A stretch of DNA of 64,000 nt from Pseudocitrobacter sp913778145 (GCA_035726825.1 JALNTX010000011.1:92422-156421); one strand, 5' to 3'. Positions 19,510 through 27,917 are shown, counted from the stretch's first letter. Notes: generated from the letters alone by a model not told the origin. Numbers and translations are program-made.

Positions 19510-20154
19510 TTACTCATCTTCAGACGCATAACCACTGGCTGGCAGTTTTACACCATCCAGCCAGGCGCTGTTTTCGCGCATGGCCAGGCGACCTTCGACA
19601 AACCAGCTCACCACCAACGGGTAAATGGCATGCTCCTGAGCCTGCACGCGCGCGGTGATGTCCGCTTCGTCATCGCCGTCAAAAACGGGCACTTTGGCCT
19701 GCAAAATCACCGGCCCGCCATCCAGCTCTTCGGTCACGAAATGCACCGACGTGCCGTGTACGGCATCACCGTTTTCCAGCACCTGACGATGGGTATCAAG
19801 GCCCGGATATTTTGGCAGCAGGGAAGGGTGGATATTCAGCAAGCGCCCCTGATAGTGGCTCACGAAATCCGCGCTCAGAATCCGCATATAACCTGCCAGC
19901 ACCACAACATCCGGCGCATAAGCATCGATTTCGTGCATCAGCTCGCGGTCAAACGCTTCGCGGCTGGCGTACTGGCTGGCGGTTAACGCGTGCTGAGGGA
20001 TCCCCGCATCAAGGGCGCGCTGAAGGCCGAACGCGTCGGCCTTATTGCTGAATACCGCACGAATGGTGCCCTTTATTCTCTTCTGCGCACAGGCGTCGAT
20101 AATTGCCTGTAAGTTGCTTCCGTTGCCGGAAATGAGCACCACGATATTTTTCAT
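19510..20154 (-). CDS. purN: Phosphoribosylglycinamide formyltransferase 1
   Basis: Transfers the formyl group of 10-formyl-THF to GAR in de novo purine synthesis. The 214 residues match E. coli PurN (212). The substrate loop is SGNGSNLQA near the N-terminus; catalytic Asn and His are in NIHPSLLPKYPG and the Asp in VTEELDGG. Its ATG overlaps the purM stop as TAATG, so it is translationally coupled to purM under the same PurR control. Confidence 0.97.
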   Translation of the reverse strand: MKNIVVLISGNGSNLQAIIDACAQKRIKGTIRAVFSNKADAFGLQRALDAGIPQHALTASQYASREAFDRELMHEIDAYAPDVVVLAGYMRILSADFVSHYQGRLLNIHPSLLPKYPGLDTHRQVLENGDAVHGTSVHFVTEELDGGPVILQAKVPVFDGDDEADITARVQAQEHAIYPLVVSWFVEGRLAMRENSAWLDGVKLPASGYASEDE

Positions 20155-21191
20155 TATTCGATGACCACACGCTGTTCGGAATCAGTGGCTTTGATATAGC
20201 CGATTTTCCACGCGTTTTCACCTTTTTCGTTCATCAGGGCGATGGCTTTGTCCGCTTCATCAGCTGCCAACGCAATCACCATGCCCACGCCACAGTTAAA
20301 GGTGCGGTACATCTCATGGCGACTGACGTTACCCGCGTCCTGCATCCAGTTAAAGATAGCTGGCCACTGCCAGGAAGACTCGTCAATCACCGCCTGGGTG
20401 TTGTCCGGCAGCACGCGCGGGATGTTTTCCCAGAAACCGCCGCCGGTCAGGTGGGCGATGGCGTGGACGTCAACGTTTTCAATCAGTTCCAGAATGTTTT
20501 TCACGTAGATGCGGGTCGGCGCCAGCAGGTGGTCGGCGAGAGACTTGCCTTCCAACTGCGTGGTTTGCGGATCGCAACCGCTCACTTCTACAATTTTGCG
20601 TACCAGGGAATAGCCGTTAGAGTGCGGCCCGCTGGAGCCCAGGGCGATCAACACGTCGCCGTCGGTGACTTTAGAACCATCGATGATTTCTGATTTTTCT
20701 ACGACCCCGACGCAGAAACCTGCGACGTCGTAATCTTCACCGTGATACATGCCCGGCATTTCTGCCGTTTCGCCGCCCACCAGGGAACAGCCAGACTGTA
20801 AGCAACCTTCGGCAATGCCGTTGATCACGCTGGCCGCGGTGTCGACGTCCAGTTTGCCGGTCGCGTAGTAGTCGAGGAAGAACAGAGGCTCAGCACCCTG
20901 AACGACCAGATCATTGACACACATGGCGACGAGGTCGATACCAATGGTGTCGTGACGTTTTAAATCCATTGCCAGACGCAGCTTGGTGCCAACGCCGTCA
21001 GTGCCAGAGACCAGCACCGGTTCACGATATTTTTGCGGCAGCGCGCACAATGCGCCGAATCCACCCAATCCACCCATGACTTCCGGGCGACGGGTTTTCT
21101 TCACCGTACCCTTGATTCGGTCGACCAGAGCGTTTCCTGCGTCAATATCAACACCGGCATCTTTATAGCTGAGAGAGGTTTTGTCGGTCAC
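20154..21191 (-). CDS. purM: Phosphoribosylformylglycinamidine cyclo-ligase (AIR synthetase)
   Basis: Closes the imidazole ring (FGAM to AIR) with ATP in purine synthesis. A GTG start at 21191 gives VTDKTSLSYKDAGVDIDAGN and 345 residues, exactly the E. coli length; the open frame upstream to 21254 has no homology. The glycine-rich GTDGVGTKLRLAM loop and GGETAEMPGMY are characteristic of the PurM fold. It is the first gene of purMN and shares TAATG with purN. Confidence 0.97.
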   Translation of the reverse strand: MTDKTSLSYKDAGVDIDAGNALVDRIKGTVKKTRRPEVMGGLGGFGALCALPQKYREPVLVSGTDGVGTKLRLAMDLKRHDTIGIDLVAMCVNDLVVQGAEPLFFLDYYATGKLDVDTAASVINGIAEGCLQSGCSLVGGETAEMPGMYHGEDYDVAGFCVGVVEKSEIIDGSKVTDGDVLIALGSSGPHSNGYSLVRKIVEVSGCDPQTTQLEGKSLADHLLAPTRIYVKNILELIENVDVHAIAHLTGGGFWENIPRVLPDNTQAVIDESSWQWPAIFNWMQDAGNVSRHEMYRTFNCGVGMVIALAADEADKAIALMNEKGENAWKIGYIKATDSEQRVVIE

Positions 21192-21248
21192 TGCTAAGTC
21201 TCCACGCGTTTGCGTTAGCAAGAAAAATCGGCGCAATTCTAACAGTCT

Positions 21249-21264
21249 AAGCAAACGTTTGCGA
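21249..21264 (-). promoter_or_regulatory. PurR operator of purMN
   Basis: AAGCAAACGTTTGCGA contains the perfect palindrome GCAAACGTTTGC (21251-21262), the core of the PurR consensus. It lies about 60 bases upstream of the purM GTG. PurR control of purMN is established in E. coli. Confidence 0.88.
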
Positions 21265-21328
21265 GCCTATTATGCATCCATTTTTCAGCCCGCTGATTTC
21301 AACTGTTTGGCCTGGAGAAAAGGTCAAA

Positions 21329-21419
21329 TTTGATACCCTTCACGAAAATGAAACCGGGTACATTTTTGTCCTTGCATCAGATGCGTTGAATGCACATGAT
21401 GCCACTGAAACCGGTTTCT
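21329..21419 (+). promoter_or_regulatory. bglK promoter with two AscG-type operators and a CRP-like site
   Basis: TGAAACCGGTTTCT at 21406-21419 matches the AscG-type operator TGAAACCGGTTTCA at 13 of 14 positions. TGAAACCGGGTACA at 21349-21362 matches at 12. Between them are TTGCAT (21372-21377) and CATGAT (21395-21400) with a 17-base spacer. A CRP-like site (TTTGA-N6-TCACG, 21329-21344) is centred about 70 bases before the predicted start, a class I position. The strong operator covers the start site, as expected for LacI-family repression relieved by a beta-glucoside. Confidence 0.65.
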
Positions 21420-21477
21420 GTTTTTGTGAAAACGTGACATTAGCGTGTCGTTTTACCATTCAGGAGGGATGAGAACG

Positions 21478-22356
21478 ATGAGCATTGCAGCATTTGATAT
21501 TGGCGGTACCGCGCTAAAAATGGGCGTAGTGGACGCGCAAGGCACCATTGTAGAAAAAGGCAAAGCGACCATCGTCGATAGCGACGGCGACCAAATTTTG
21601 CAGGCAATGCTCGACTGGGTTGCCGCACATCCTCAATGCACTGGCATTGCTATCAGCGCGCCGGGCTATGTGAATCCTCATACCGGGTTTATCGAAATGG
21701 GCGGGGCTATCCGTCGGTTCGATAACTTTCCGATGAAAGCGTGGCTGGAGGCGAAAATATCGCGACCGGTAACGGTTGAAAACGACGCCAACTGCGTGTT
21801 GCTGGCGGAGCGCTGGCTTGGCAAGGCCAAAAGCATGGATGATTTTCTGGTGCTGACTATTGGCACCGGTATCGGCGGCGCGATTTTCTGCAACGGCAAA
21901 CTGGTTCACGGCAAGCGTTTTCGCGCCGGTGAGTTTGGCTATATGTTCACTGACCGGCCCGCCTCGCGCCACGTGACGAATTACACCATGAACACAACCT
22001 GTACGCTGCGTGTGCTGCGTAAACGCTATGCCGATAGTCTTGGGCAGCCGCTCGAGGTCATTACCGGCGAAGCGGTTTTTGATGCCTATGAAGCAGGCGA
22101 TCGCGCGGCGCTACGGCTGGTCGATGACTTCCTTAACGGCATTGCTACCGGCCTCTATAACCTGGTCAATCTTTTCGACCCTGAAACTATTTTTATCGGC
22201 GGCGGCATTATTGAACGCCCCGGTTTCCTGGCGTTGCTGCGTGAGCATCTGCGCTGGTTCGGAATCGACGAATTCGTGTGTGCGGCAAGCCAGGGCAACG
22301 ATGCCGGGCTGCTGGGCGCGGTTTACCATTTCAATCAACAGAACGCGACTGTTTAA
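21478..22356 (+). CDS. bglK: Beta-glucoside kinase BglK (ROK family)
   Basis: ATP-dependent kinase expected to phosphorylate cellobiose and related beta-diglucosides at O6 of the non-reducing glucose. The 292 residues closely follow the BglK I know from Klebsiella: FDIGGTALKMGVVDAQG at the N-terminus, SAPGYVNPHTGFIEMGGAIRR in the middle, NDANCVLLAERWLGKA and the GTGIGGAIF phosphate loop. The usual ROK Cys/His zinc cluster is absent, as in BglK. ATG 21478 follows AGGAGG by 10 bases; an in-frame ATG at 21469 abuts the Shine-Dalgarno and is less likely. The next gene begins 12 bases downstream. No PTS or permease is nearby, so the substrate must enter unphosphorylated by a transporter encoded elsewhere. 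Confidence 0.88.
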   Translation: MSIAAFDIGGTALKMGVVDAQGTIVEKGKATIVDSDGDQILQAMLDWVAAHPQCTGIAISAPGYVNPHTGFIEMGGAIRRFDNFPMKAWLEAKISRPVTVENDANCVLLAERWLGKAKSMDDFLVLTIGTGIGGAIFCNGKLVHGKRFRAGEFGYMFTDRPASRHVTNYTMNTTCTLRVLRKRYADSLGQPLEVITGEAVFDAYEAGDRAALRLVDDFLNGIATGLYNLVNLFDPETIFIGGGIIERPGFLALLREHLRWFGIDEFVCAASQGNDAGLLGAVYHFNQQNATV

Positions 22357-22368
22357 TGAGGGAAAGCT

Positions 22369-23799
22369 ATGTCTGGATTTAAAGCGGGATTTCTGTGGGG
22401 CGGCGCGGTGGCGGCGCATCAACTGGAAGGCGGCTGGCAGGAAGGCGGAAAGGGCATCAGCGTGGCTGATGTGATGACGGCTGGCGCACACGGCGTGCCG
22501 CGTGAAATCACCGATGGCGTATTGCCCGGTAAAAATTATCCCAACCATGAAGCGATTGATTTCTATCATCGCTATAAAGACGATCTCAAACTGTTCGCCG
22601 AGATGGGTTACAAATGTTTCCGAACCTCCATCGCCTGGACGCGTATTTTTCCAAAAGGTGACGAGCTGGAGCCGAATGAAGCCGGATTGCAGTTCTATGA
22701 CGATCTGTTCGATGAGTGCCTGAAGCTCGGCATTGAGCCGGTGATCACCCTGTCACACTTCGAGATGCCGTATCACCTGGTCACCGAATATGGTGGCTGG
22801 CGCAACCGTAAACTGATTGATTTCTTTGTACGTTTTGCAAAGGTCGTTTTCACGCGCTATCAGCACAAAGTGAAGTACTGGATGACCTTTAACGAGATCA
22901 ACAACCAGGCTAACTTCCACGAAGATTTCGCGCCATTTACCAACTCGGGGCTGAAATACCTGCCGGGTGAAGATCGCGAGCCGGTGATGTATCAGGCTGC
23001 GCACTATGAGCTGGTGGCCAGCGCGCTGGCGGTAAAAGCCGGGCATGAAATCAATTCGGCGCTGCAAATCGGCTGCATGATTGCCATGTGTCCTATTTAT
23101 CCGCTGAGCTGTGCGCCTAACGATATGATGATGGCGATGAACGCCATGCATCGCCGCTACTGGTTCACCGATGTGCACGTTCGCGGAAAATATCCGCAAC
23201 ATCTGCTGAACTACTTCGAACGTCGCGGATTTGCGCTGGATATCACCGAAGAAGACAAACAGGCGTTGACCCAGGGCTGTGTCGATTACATCGGTTTTAG
23301 CTACTACATGTCGTTTGCCACCAAAGCGACTGACGACAACCCGCAGCTTGATTACGACGAAACCACCAGCCTGGTCTCTAACCCGTACGTCCAGAAATCG
23401 GACTGGGGCTGGCAAATTGACCCGGTGGGCCTGCGCTATTCGCTGAACTGGTTCTACGATCACTATCAGCTGCCGCTGTTTATCGTGGAGAACGGCTTTG
23501 GCGCCATCGACGTGCAGGAAAGCGACGGCACGGTGAACGATCAGTACCGCATTGATTACCTCGCGGCCCACATTAAAGAGATGAAAAAGGCGGTAGTGGA
23601 AGATGGCGTCGACCTGATGGGATACACCCCGTGGGGCTGTATTGACCTTGTTTCCGCAGGCACCGGTGAGATGAAAAAACGCTACGGCTTTATCTACGTC
23701 GATAAAGATAACGAAGGCAACGGTACGCTGGCGCGCAGCCGTAAAAAATCGTTCAACTGGTATAAAGAGGTGATTGCCTCTAACGGCGAGAAGTTGTAA
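22369..23799 (+). CDS. 6-phospho-beta-glucosidase, GH1 (BglA-like)
   Basis: Cleaves phosphorylated beta-glucosides to glucose 6-phosphate and glucose or aglycone. The 476 residues are a GH1 TIM barrel highly similar to E. coli BglA, with the same C-terminal tail (SFNWYKEVIASNGEKL). The acid/base Glu is in TFNEIN and the nucleophile Glu in IVENGFG. The loop SAGTGEMKKRYGFIYVDK carries the Ser/Lys/Tyr expected to bind the 6-phosphate. It follows bglK by 12 bases in one operon, so kinase and hydrolase form a PTS-independent route. It is probably a paralogue of the bglA gene that relatives carry elsewhere. Confidence 0.93.
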   Translation: MSGFKAGFLWGGAVAAHQLEGGWQEGGKGISVADVMTAGAHGVPREITDGVLPGKNYPNHEAIDFYHRYKDDLKLFAEMGYKCFRTSIAWTRIFPKGDELEPNEAGLQFYDDLFDECLKLGIEPVITLSHFEMPYHLVTEYGGWRNRKLIDFFVRFAKVVFTRYQHKVKYWMTFNEINNQANFHEDFAPFTNSGLKYLPGEDREPVMYQAAHYELVASALAVKAGHEINSALQIGCMIAMCPIYPLSCAPNDMMMAMNAMHRRYWFTDVHVRGKYPQHLLNYFERRGFALDITEEDKQALTQGCVDYIGFSYYMSFATKATDDNPQLDYDETTSLVSNPYVQKSDWGWQIDPVGLRYSLNWFYDHYQLPLFIVENGFGAIDVQESDGTVNDQYRIDYLAAHIKEMKKAVVEDGVDLMGYTPWGCIDLVSAGTGEMKKRYGFIYVDKDNEGNGTLARSRKKSFNWYKEVIASNGEKL

Positions 23800-23943
23800 T
23801 TGCTGTTAAGCGGTCAGCGCAGGTTGACCGCTTTCTTTCTGCAATGCCTGTCAGCGCTGATAATCGTTTTTCTCTTCACCGCAACCCCGCCTATGCTTGA
23901 TCAGCATCAAGTAAAAAAATGTTGCCGACGAAAAGAATGGCGG

Positions 23944-23965
23944 TATAATCCGTCGATTTTTTTTG
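23944..23965 (+). promoter_or_regulatory. upp promoter with slippage-prone start (UTP control)
   Basis: TATAAT at 23944-23949 is followed by the initially transcribed sequence GATTTTTTTTG at 23955-23965. In E. coli upp this T tract causes UTP-dependent reiterative transcription, lowering expression when UTP is high. The tract is conserved here with eight T. Confidence 0.85.
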
Positions 23966-23993
23966 TGGCTGCCCCATTCAAAGGAGAAAGAGA

Positions 23994-24620
23994 ATGAAGA
24001 TTGTGGAAGTGAAACACCCACTCGTCAAACACAAGCTAGGCCTGATGCGCGAGCACGATATCAGTACTAAACGCTTCCGTGAACTCGCCTCCGAAGTTGG
24101 CAGCTTACTGACCTATGAAGCCACCGCCGATCTGGAAACCGAAAAAGTGACTATCGAAGGCTGGAATGGCCCGGTAGAAATCGACCAGATCAAAGGCAAA
24201 AAAATTACCGTTGTGCCAATCCTGCGTGCGGGCCTCGGCATGATGGATGGCGTGCTGGAAAATGTTCCCAGCGCACGTATCAGCGTCGTGGGCATGTACC
24301 GCAACGAAGAAACACTGGAGCCGGTACCGTACTTCCAGAAACTGGTTTCCAATATCGATGAGCGTATGGCGCTGATCGTTGACCCGATGCTGGCCACCGG
24401 CGGTTCCGTTATCGCCACCATCGACCTGCTGAAAAAAGCAGGCTGCAGCAGTATTAAAGTGCTGGTGCTGGTTGCGGCGCCAGAAGGTATCGCTGCGCTG
24501 GAAAGCGCCCACCCGGACGTCGAGCTGTACACCGCATCCATTGACCACGGGTTAAACGAGCACGGATACATCATTCCGGGCCTCGGCGACGCCGGTGACA
24601 AAATCTTTGGTACTAAATAA
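23994..24620 (+). CDS. upp: Uracil phosphoribosyltransferase
   Basis: Makes UMP from uracil and PRPP, salvaging uracil brought in by UraA. The 208 residues are almost identical to E. coli Upp. The PRPP loop is LIVDPMLATGGSVIATID and the uracil-binding C-terminus is YIIPGLGDAGDKIFGTK. AAGGAGAAAGAG precedes the ATG. It is in an operon with uraA, with an attenuating hairpin between them. Confidence 0.98.
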   Translation: MKIVEVKHPLVKHKLGLMREHDISTKRFRELASEVGSLLTYEATADLETEKVTIEGWNGPVEIDQIKGKKITVVPILRAGLGMMDGVLENVPSARISVVGMYRNEETLEPVPYFQKLVSNIDERMALIVDPMLATGGSVIATIDLLKKAGCSSIKVLVLVAAPEGIAALESAHPDVELYTASIDHGLNEHGYIIPGLGDAGDKIFGTK

Positions 24621-24634
24621 GAAAATAAATCATA

Positions 24635-24664
24635 AAGAGCCGACTTAAGAGTCGGCTTTTTTTT
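24635..24664 (+). terminator. Hairpin and T-run between upp and uraA
   Basis: AGCCGAC / GTCGGCT with a 6-base loop followed by eight T. It should terminate part of the upp transcripts and so lower uraA relative to upp. Confidence 0.85.
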
Positions 24665-24708
24665 GAATAAAACTAAATGCAAAACCTAATAATACTGAGG
24701 AAAACATT

Positions 24709-25998
24709 ATGACGCGCCGTGCTATCGGAGTGAGTGAACGACCGCCGCTGTTACAGACGATCCCGCTTAGCTTGCAGCACTTGTTCGCCATGTTTGGCGC
24801 CACCGTTCTGGTGCCAGTCCTGTTCCACATTAACCCGGCAACCGTGCTGCTGTTCAACGGCGTGGGCACCTTGCTCTATCTCTTTATCTGTAAAGGTAAA
24901 ATTCCGGCGTATCTCGGCTCGAGCTTTGCATTTATTTCACCGGTTATGCTCCTGCTGCCGTTGGGATACGAAATGGCGCTCGGTGGCTTTATTATGTGCG
25001 GCGTGCTGTTCTGTCTGGTGTCGTTTATCGTGAAAAAAGCCGGTAGCGGCTGGCTGGATGTGATGTTCCCTCCGGCGGCGATGGGCGCAATCGTTGCCGT
25101 CATCGGCCTTGAGCTGGCGGGCGTGGCGGCGAACATGGCAGGGCTGCTGCCTGCGGAAGGGCAAACGCCAGATAGTAAAACTATTATTATTTCGATGGTG
25201 ACGCTGGCGGTTACCGTCTTTGGTTCCGTTTTGTTCCGCGGCTTCCTTGCCATTATCCCCATTCTTATCGGCGTGTTAGTGGGCTACGCGCTCTCCTTCG
25301 TGATGGGCGTTGTTGATACCACGCCCATTGCGCAGGCGCACTGGTTCGCGCTGCCGACCTTTTACACGCCGCGCTTCGAATGGTTCGCCATTCTGACGAT
25401 TCTGCCTGCGGCGCTGGTGGTGATTGCCGAACACGTCGGCCACCTGGTGGTGACCGCGAATATCGTTAAAAAAGACCTGATTCGTGACCCGGGCCTGCAC
25501 CGTTCTATGTTTGCTAACGGTCTGTCGACGATTATCTCTGGTTTCTTTGGCTCCACGCCAAACACCACTTACGGTGAAAACATCGGTGTGATGGCAATAA
25601 CCCGTGTCTACAGTACCTGGGTTATCGGCGGTGCGGCAGTGATTGCGATTCTGCTCTCCTGCGTCGGTAAACTGGCTGCGGCCATCCAGATTATCCCGCT
25701 GCCGGTGATGGGCGGCGTTTCTCTGCTGCTGTACGGCGTGATTGGCGCATCCGGTATTCGCGTTCTGATTGAGTCGAAAGTGGACTACAGCAAAGCGCAG
25801 AACCTGATCCTGACCTCCGTGATTCTGATCATCGGCGTCAGCGGCGCGAAAGTGCACATCGGTGCGGCTGAGCTGAAAGGCATGGCGCTGGCGACCGTGG
25901 TTGGTGTTTGTCTGAGCCTCATTTTCAAACTGATTAGCGTGCTGCGCCCGGAAGAAGTGGTGCTGGATGCTGACGACAGCGACGTTTCCACTCGCTGA
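24709..25998 (+). CDS. uraA: Uracil:H+ symporter
   Basis: NCS2-family inner-membrane transporter that imports uracil with protons. The 429 residues match E. coli UraA in length and sequence, with about 14 membrane segments. The substrate region includes AEHVGHL and the family signature GSTPNTTYGENIGVMAITRV. It follows upp in one salvage operon. Confidence 0.97.
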   Translation: MTRRAIGVSERPPLLQTIPLSLQHLFAMFGATVLVPVLFHINPATVLLFNGVGTLLYLFICKGKIPAYLGSSFAFISPVMLLLPLGYEMALGGFIMCGVLFCLVSFIVKKAGSGWLDVMFPPAAMGAIVAVIGLELAGVAANMAGLLPAEGQTPDSKTIIISMVTLAVTVFGSVLFRGFLAIIPILIGVLVGYALSFVMGVVDTTPIAQAHWFALPTFYTPRFEWFAILTILPAALVVIAEHVGHLVVTANIVKKDLIRDPGLHRSMFANGLSTIISGFFGSTPNTTYGENIGVMAITRVYSTWVIGGAAVIAILLSCVGKLAAAIQIIPLPVMGGVSLLLYGVIGASGIRVLIESKVDYSKAQNLILTSVILIIGVSGAKVHIGAAELKGMALATVVGVCLSLIFKLISVLRPEEVVLDADDSDVSTR

Positions 25999-26005
25999 TC
26001 CTCTG

Positions 26006-26027
26006 ACCGGGCGGTACGCCGCCCGGT
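26006..26027 (+). terminator. Hairpin after uraA
   Basis: ACCGGGCGG / CCGCCCGGT forms a strong stem 8 bases after the uraA stop. The downstream TCTCTCAT is only weakly U-rich. Confidence 0.5.
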
Positions 26028-26092
26028 TCTCTCATGGGATAATTCTGTGGTAAACTCATCGCGTTTTTACGTAAGCTCATGAAGAGGTCCCT

Positions 26093-26794
26093 CTGAACGC
26101 ACCGGCACAGCTCTCTTTGCCACTCTATCTTCCCGACGACGAAACGTTTGCAAGTTTCTGGCCGGGTGATAACCCTTCTCTTCTTGCAGCCGTGCAAAAC
26201 GTTCTGCGCCAGGAACACAGCGGGTACATCTATCTTTGGGCGCGGGAAGGGGCAGGGCGGAGCCACCTGCTGCACGCGGCCTGTGCTGAACTTTCGGCGC
26301 GCGGTGATGCCGTGGGCTACGTTCCGCTGGATAAACGCACCTGGTTTGTGCCGGAGGTTCTGGAAGGAATGGAACAGCTGGCGCTGGTGTGTATCGACAA
26401 TATCGAATGCGTTGCCGGGGATGAACCCTGGGAAATGGCGATTTTCAACCTCTACAACCGGATCCTCGAAACGGGGAATACCCGGCTGCTGATCACCGGC
26501 GATCGTCCGCCGCGTCAGCTTAATCTCGGCCTGCCGGATCTCGCCTCTCGCCTCGACTGGGGGCAAATTTACAAGCTTCAGCCGCTCTCTGACGAAGACA
26601 AACTTCAGGCGCTACAGCTGCGCGCGCGTCTGCGTGGCTTTGAACTGCCGGAAGATGTGTGTCGTTTCCTGCTCAAACGGCTGGACAGAGAGATGCGTAC
26701 GCTATTCTTAACGCTCGACCAGCTGGATCACGCATCGATAACTGCCCAGCGAAAACTCACGATTCCGTTTGTGAAAGAGATTCTGAAGCTGTAG
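26093..26794 (+). CDS. hda: DnaA inactivator protein Hda, CTG start
   Basis: AAA+ protein that, with the DNA-loaded sliding clamp, stimulates ATP hydrolysis by DnaA and so prevents re-initiation. Starting at CTG 26093, the protein reads (M)NAPAQLSLPLYLPDDETF and has 233 residues; the AQLSLPL stretch is the clamp-binding motif at the extreme N-terminus. A later TTG (26117) would delete this motif, so it cannot be the functional start. GAAGAGGT lies just upstream. A CUG start for hda is known in E. coli. The ATP site is divergent (REGAGRSHL) and VCIDNIE is the Walker B region. The convergent rpn gene ends 3 bases away. Confidence 0.93.
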   Translation: MNAPAQLSLPLYLPDDETFASFWPGDNPSLLAAVQNVLRQEHSGYIYLWAREGAGRSHLLHAACAELSARGDAVGYVPLDKRTWFVPEVLEGMEQLALVCIDNIECVAGDEPWEMAIFNLYNRILETGNTRLLITGDRPPRQLNLGLPDLASRLDWGQIYKLQPLSDEDKLQALQLRARLRGFELPEDVCRFLLKRLDREMRTLFLTLDQLDHASITAQRKLTIPFVKEILKL

Positions 26795-26797
26795 CGG

Positions 26798-26986
26798 TCA
26801 GTGCGTGCTGGCATTGACCAGATCGGTCTCAGCGACACCGGTTAGTTTACTCGCCTGTTGCACATTAAATCCCTCAGCCAGCATCGCAAGCGCAATACGT
26901 CGCGCTTCTTCACTGCGGCCTTTCTGTTGCCCCTCTTCAACTCCTCTGGTCCAGCCTTTCTGCTCAAGATATTCAGCAATAGTCAT
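26798..26986 (-). CDS. Putative intragenic RpnS-type antitoxin (in-frame internal start)
   Basis: Inside the rpn gene, ATG 26986 is preceded by GAGGGA with a 6-base spacer (GAGGGAACGCTT-ATG). Translation gives 62 residues, MTIAEYLEQKGW to the shared C-terminus (FNVQQASKLTGVAETDL). In studied Rpn genes a small C-terminal protein translated from within the gene inhibits the full-length nuclease. The position and size fit that arrangement, but expression here is inference. Confidence 0.55.
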   Translation of the reverse strand: MTIAEYLEQKGWTRGVEEGQQKGRSEEARRIALAMLAEGFNVQQASKLTGVAETDLVNASTH

Positions 26987-27715
26987 AAGCGTTCCCTCAT
27001 GGTGTGACGTGCGCTGAGAAAGCTCCTGAATCAGCTTCTCAGGGTTCTCGGCGGTGCCGGTATGCAGCATGTAATTCAGTATGGCAAGCAGCCGATCCTT
27101 GTTAGTGTATCCCATCGTTAAAAGGGCAGCTAGCGGGGCTATCTGCTCGGAAAGATCCCGCAATCTGATATGTTTTTGCAGCAGTTCGAGTGTGGCAATT
27201 CGTCGATGCTGCATAATTTCACTGTCGGGAACGACGGTGATATCGACGAGGGGAAAGGGCTGGCTATACAGACGCTTAGCCAGTTCCGGGTCGGCGAATT
27301 CATCAAACCAGCGCAGGCTGTAGGGATAGGGCGTCGCTTCGCCATGATAAAACAGCAGGGGGATAACGATCGGCAGCTGTTTATTTTTGGCATCCAGATG
27401 CCGCTGCATCACGTCCAGCGAGTAGCGCAGCAGCCGAAATGCCATGTGTTTTTCCGGACGACTTTGATGCTCAATAAGCGTGTAGATATAGCCGTCGCCC
27501 GCCTGCGTTTTCACAGAATAGAGAATATCTGAAATGCGCGAGCGCAGATTTTTTTCCACCATGCTGGTGGCTTCCAGCTTTAAGGTGCTCAGATCGCAGA
27601 TAGCGCGTAGCGGAGCGGGCAGATAAATCTCGAGAAAATCCCGCGCGGTCTCCGCGTGGGCCATAAAATGCTTAAAGATCGCATCGTGCGGTGTGGATGT
27701 GGCTTGCTCTTCCAT
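26798..27715 (-). CDS. Rpn-family recombination-promoting nuclease / putative transposase (PF04754)
   Basis: A 305-residue PD-(D/E)XK endonuclease of the Rpn (YhgA/YfaD-like) family. The family has been described as RecA-independent recombination factors and more recently as toxic anti-phage nucleases. The core motifs are intact: HDAIFKHFM at 10-18, D63 in SRISDILYS, and E82-x-Q84 in TLIEHQS. The start is ATG 27715, which has GGAGGG at a good distance; the frame is open to 27997 but that part lacks homology. The C-terminal 62 residues can also be made from an internal start. The gene fits tightly between hda and yfgD, which are neighbours in K-12, so it is an insertion here. Confidence 0.9.
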   Translation of the reverse strand: MEEQATSTPHDAIFKHFMAHAETARDFLEIYLPAPLRAICDLSTLKLEATSMVEKNLRSRISDILYSVKTQAGDGYIYTLIEHQSRPEKHMAFRLLRYSLDVMQRHLDAKNKQLPIVIPLLFYHGEATPYPYSLRWFDEFADPELAKRLYSQPFPLVDITVVPDSEIMQHRRIATLELLQKHIRLRDLSEQIAPLAALLTMGYTNKDRLLAILNYMLHTGTAENPEKLIQELSQRTSHHEGTLMTIAEYLEQKGWTRGVEEGQQKGRSEEARRIALAMLAEGFNVQQASKLTGVAETDLVNASTH

Positions 27716-27880
27716 AACTCCCTCCATGGGATATTGACCGATGGAGGGACTCTGGCAGGGGAGATGCCAAACAACAATATGACGATTTGCAGGGTGCGAG
27801 GCGTTATCAGGAGAATATTCACGGGCATGCAACGTTACATTAGAACGACGTTGATGCTCGCATTTCAGGGGTCGGAAAGG

Positions 27881-27908
27881 GCCGCAGCCGATAAAATACG
27901 GCTGCGGC
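27881..27908 (-). terminator. Perfect hairpin downstream of yfgD
   Basis: GCCGCAGCCG / CGGCTGCGGC with an 8-base AT loop lies 10 bases past the yfgD stop on the minus strand. The bases that follow in that direction (CCTTTCC) are weakly T-rich. It is probably the 3' end of the bepA-yfgD transcript. I see nothing else in the 202-base gap to rpn. Confidence 0.6.
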
Positions 27909-27917
27909 AAACTCACA

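Noticed and set aside
21272..21472. 66-codon open frame between purM and bglK
   Set aside because: The frame covers the bglK promoter and both operators, has no Shine-Dalgarno and no family.
23800..23997. 65-codon open frame between the GH1 gene and upp
   Set aside because: It runs over the upp promoter and T tract, so it is not a gene.
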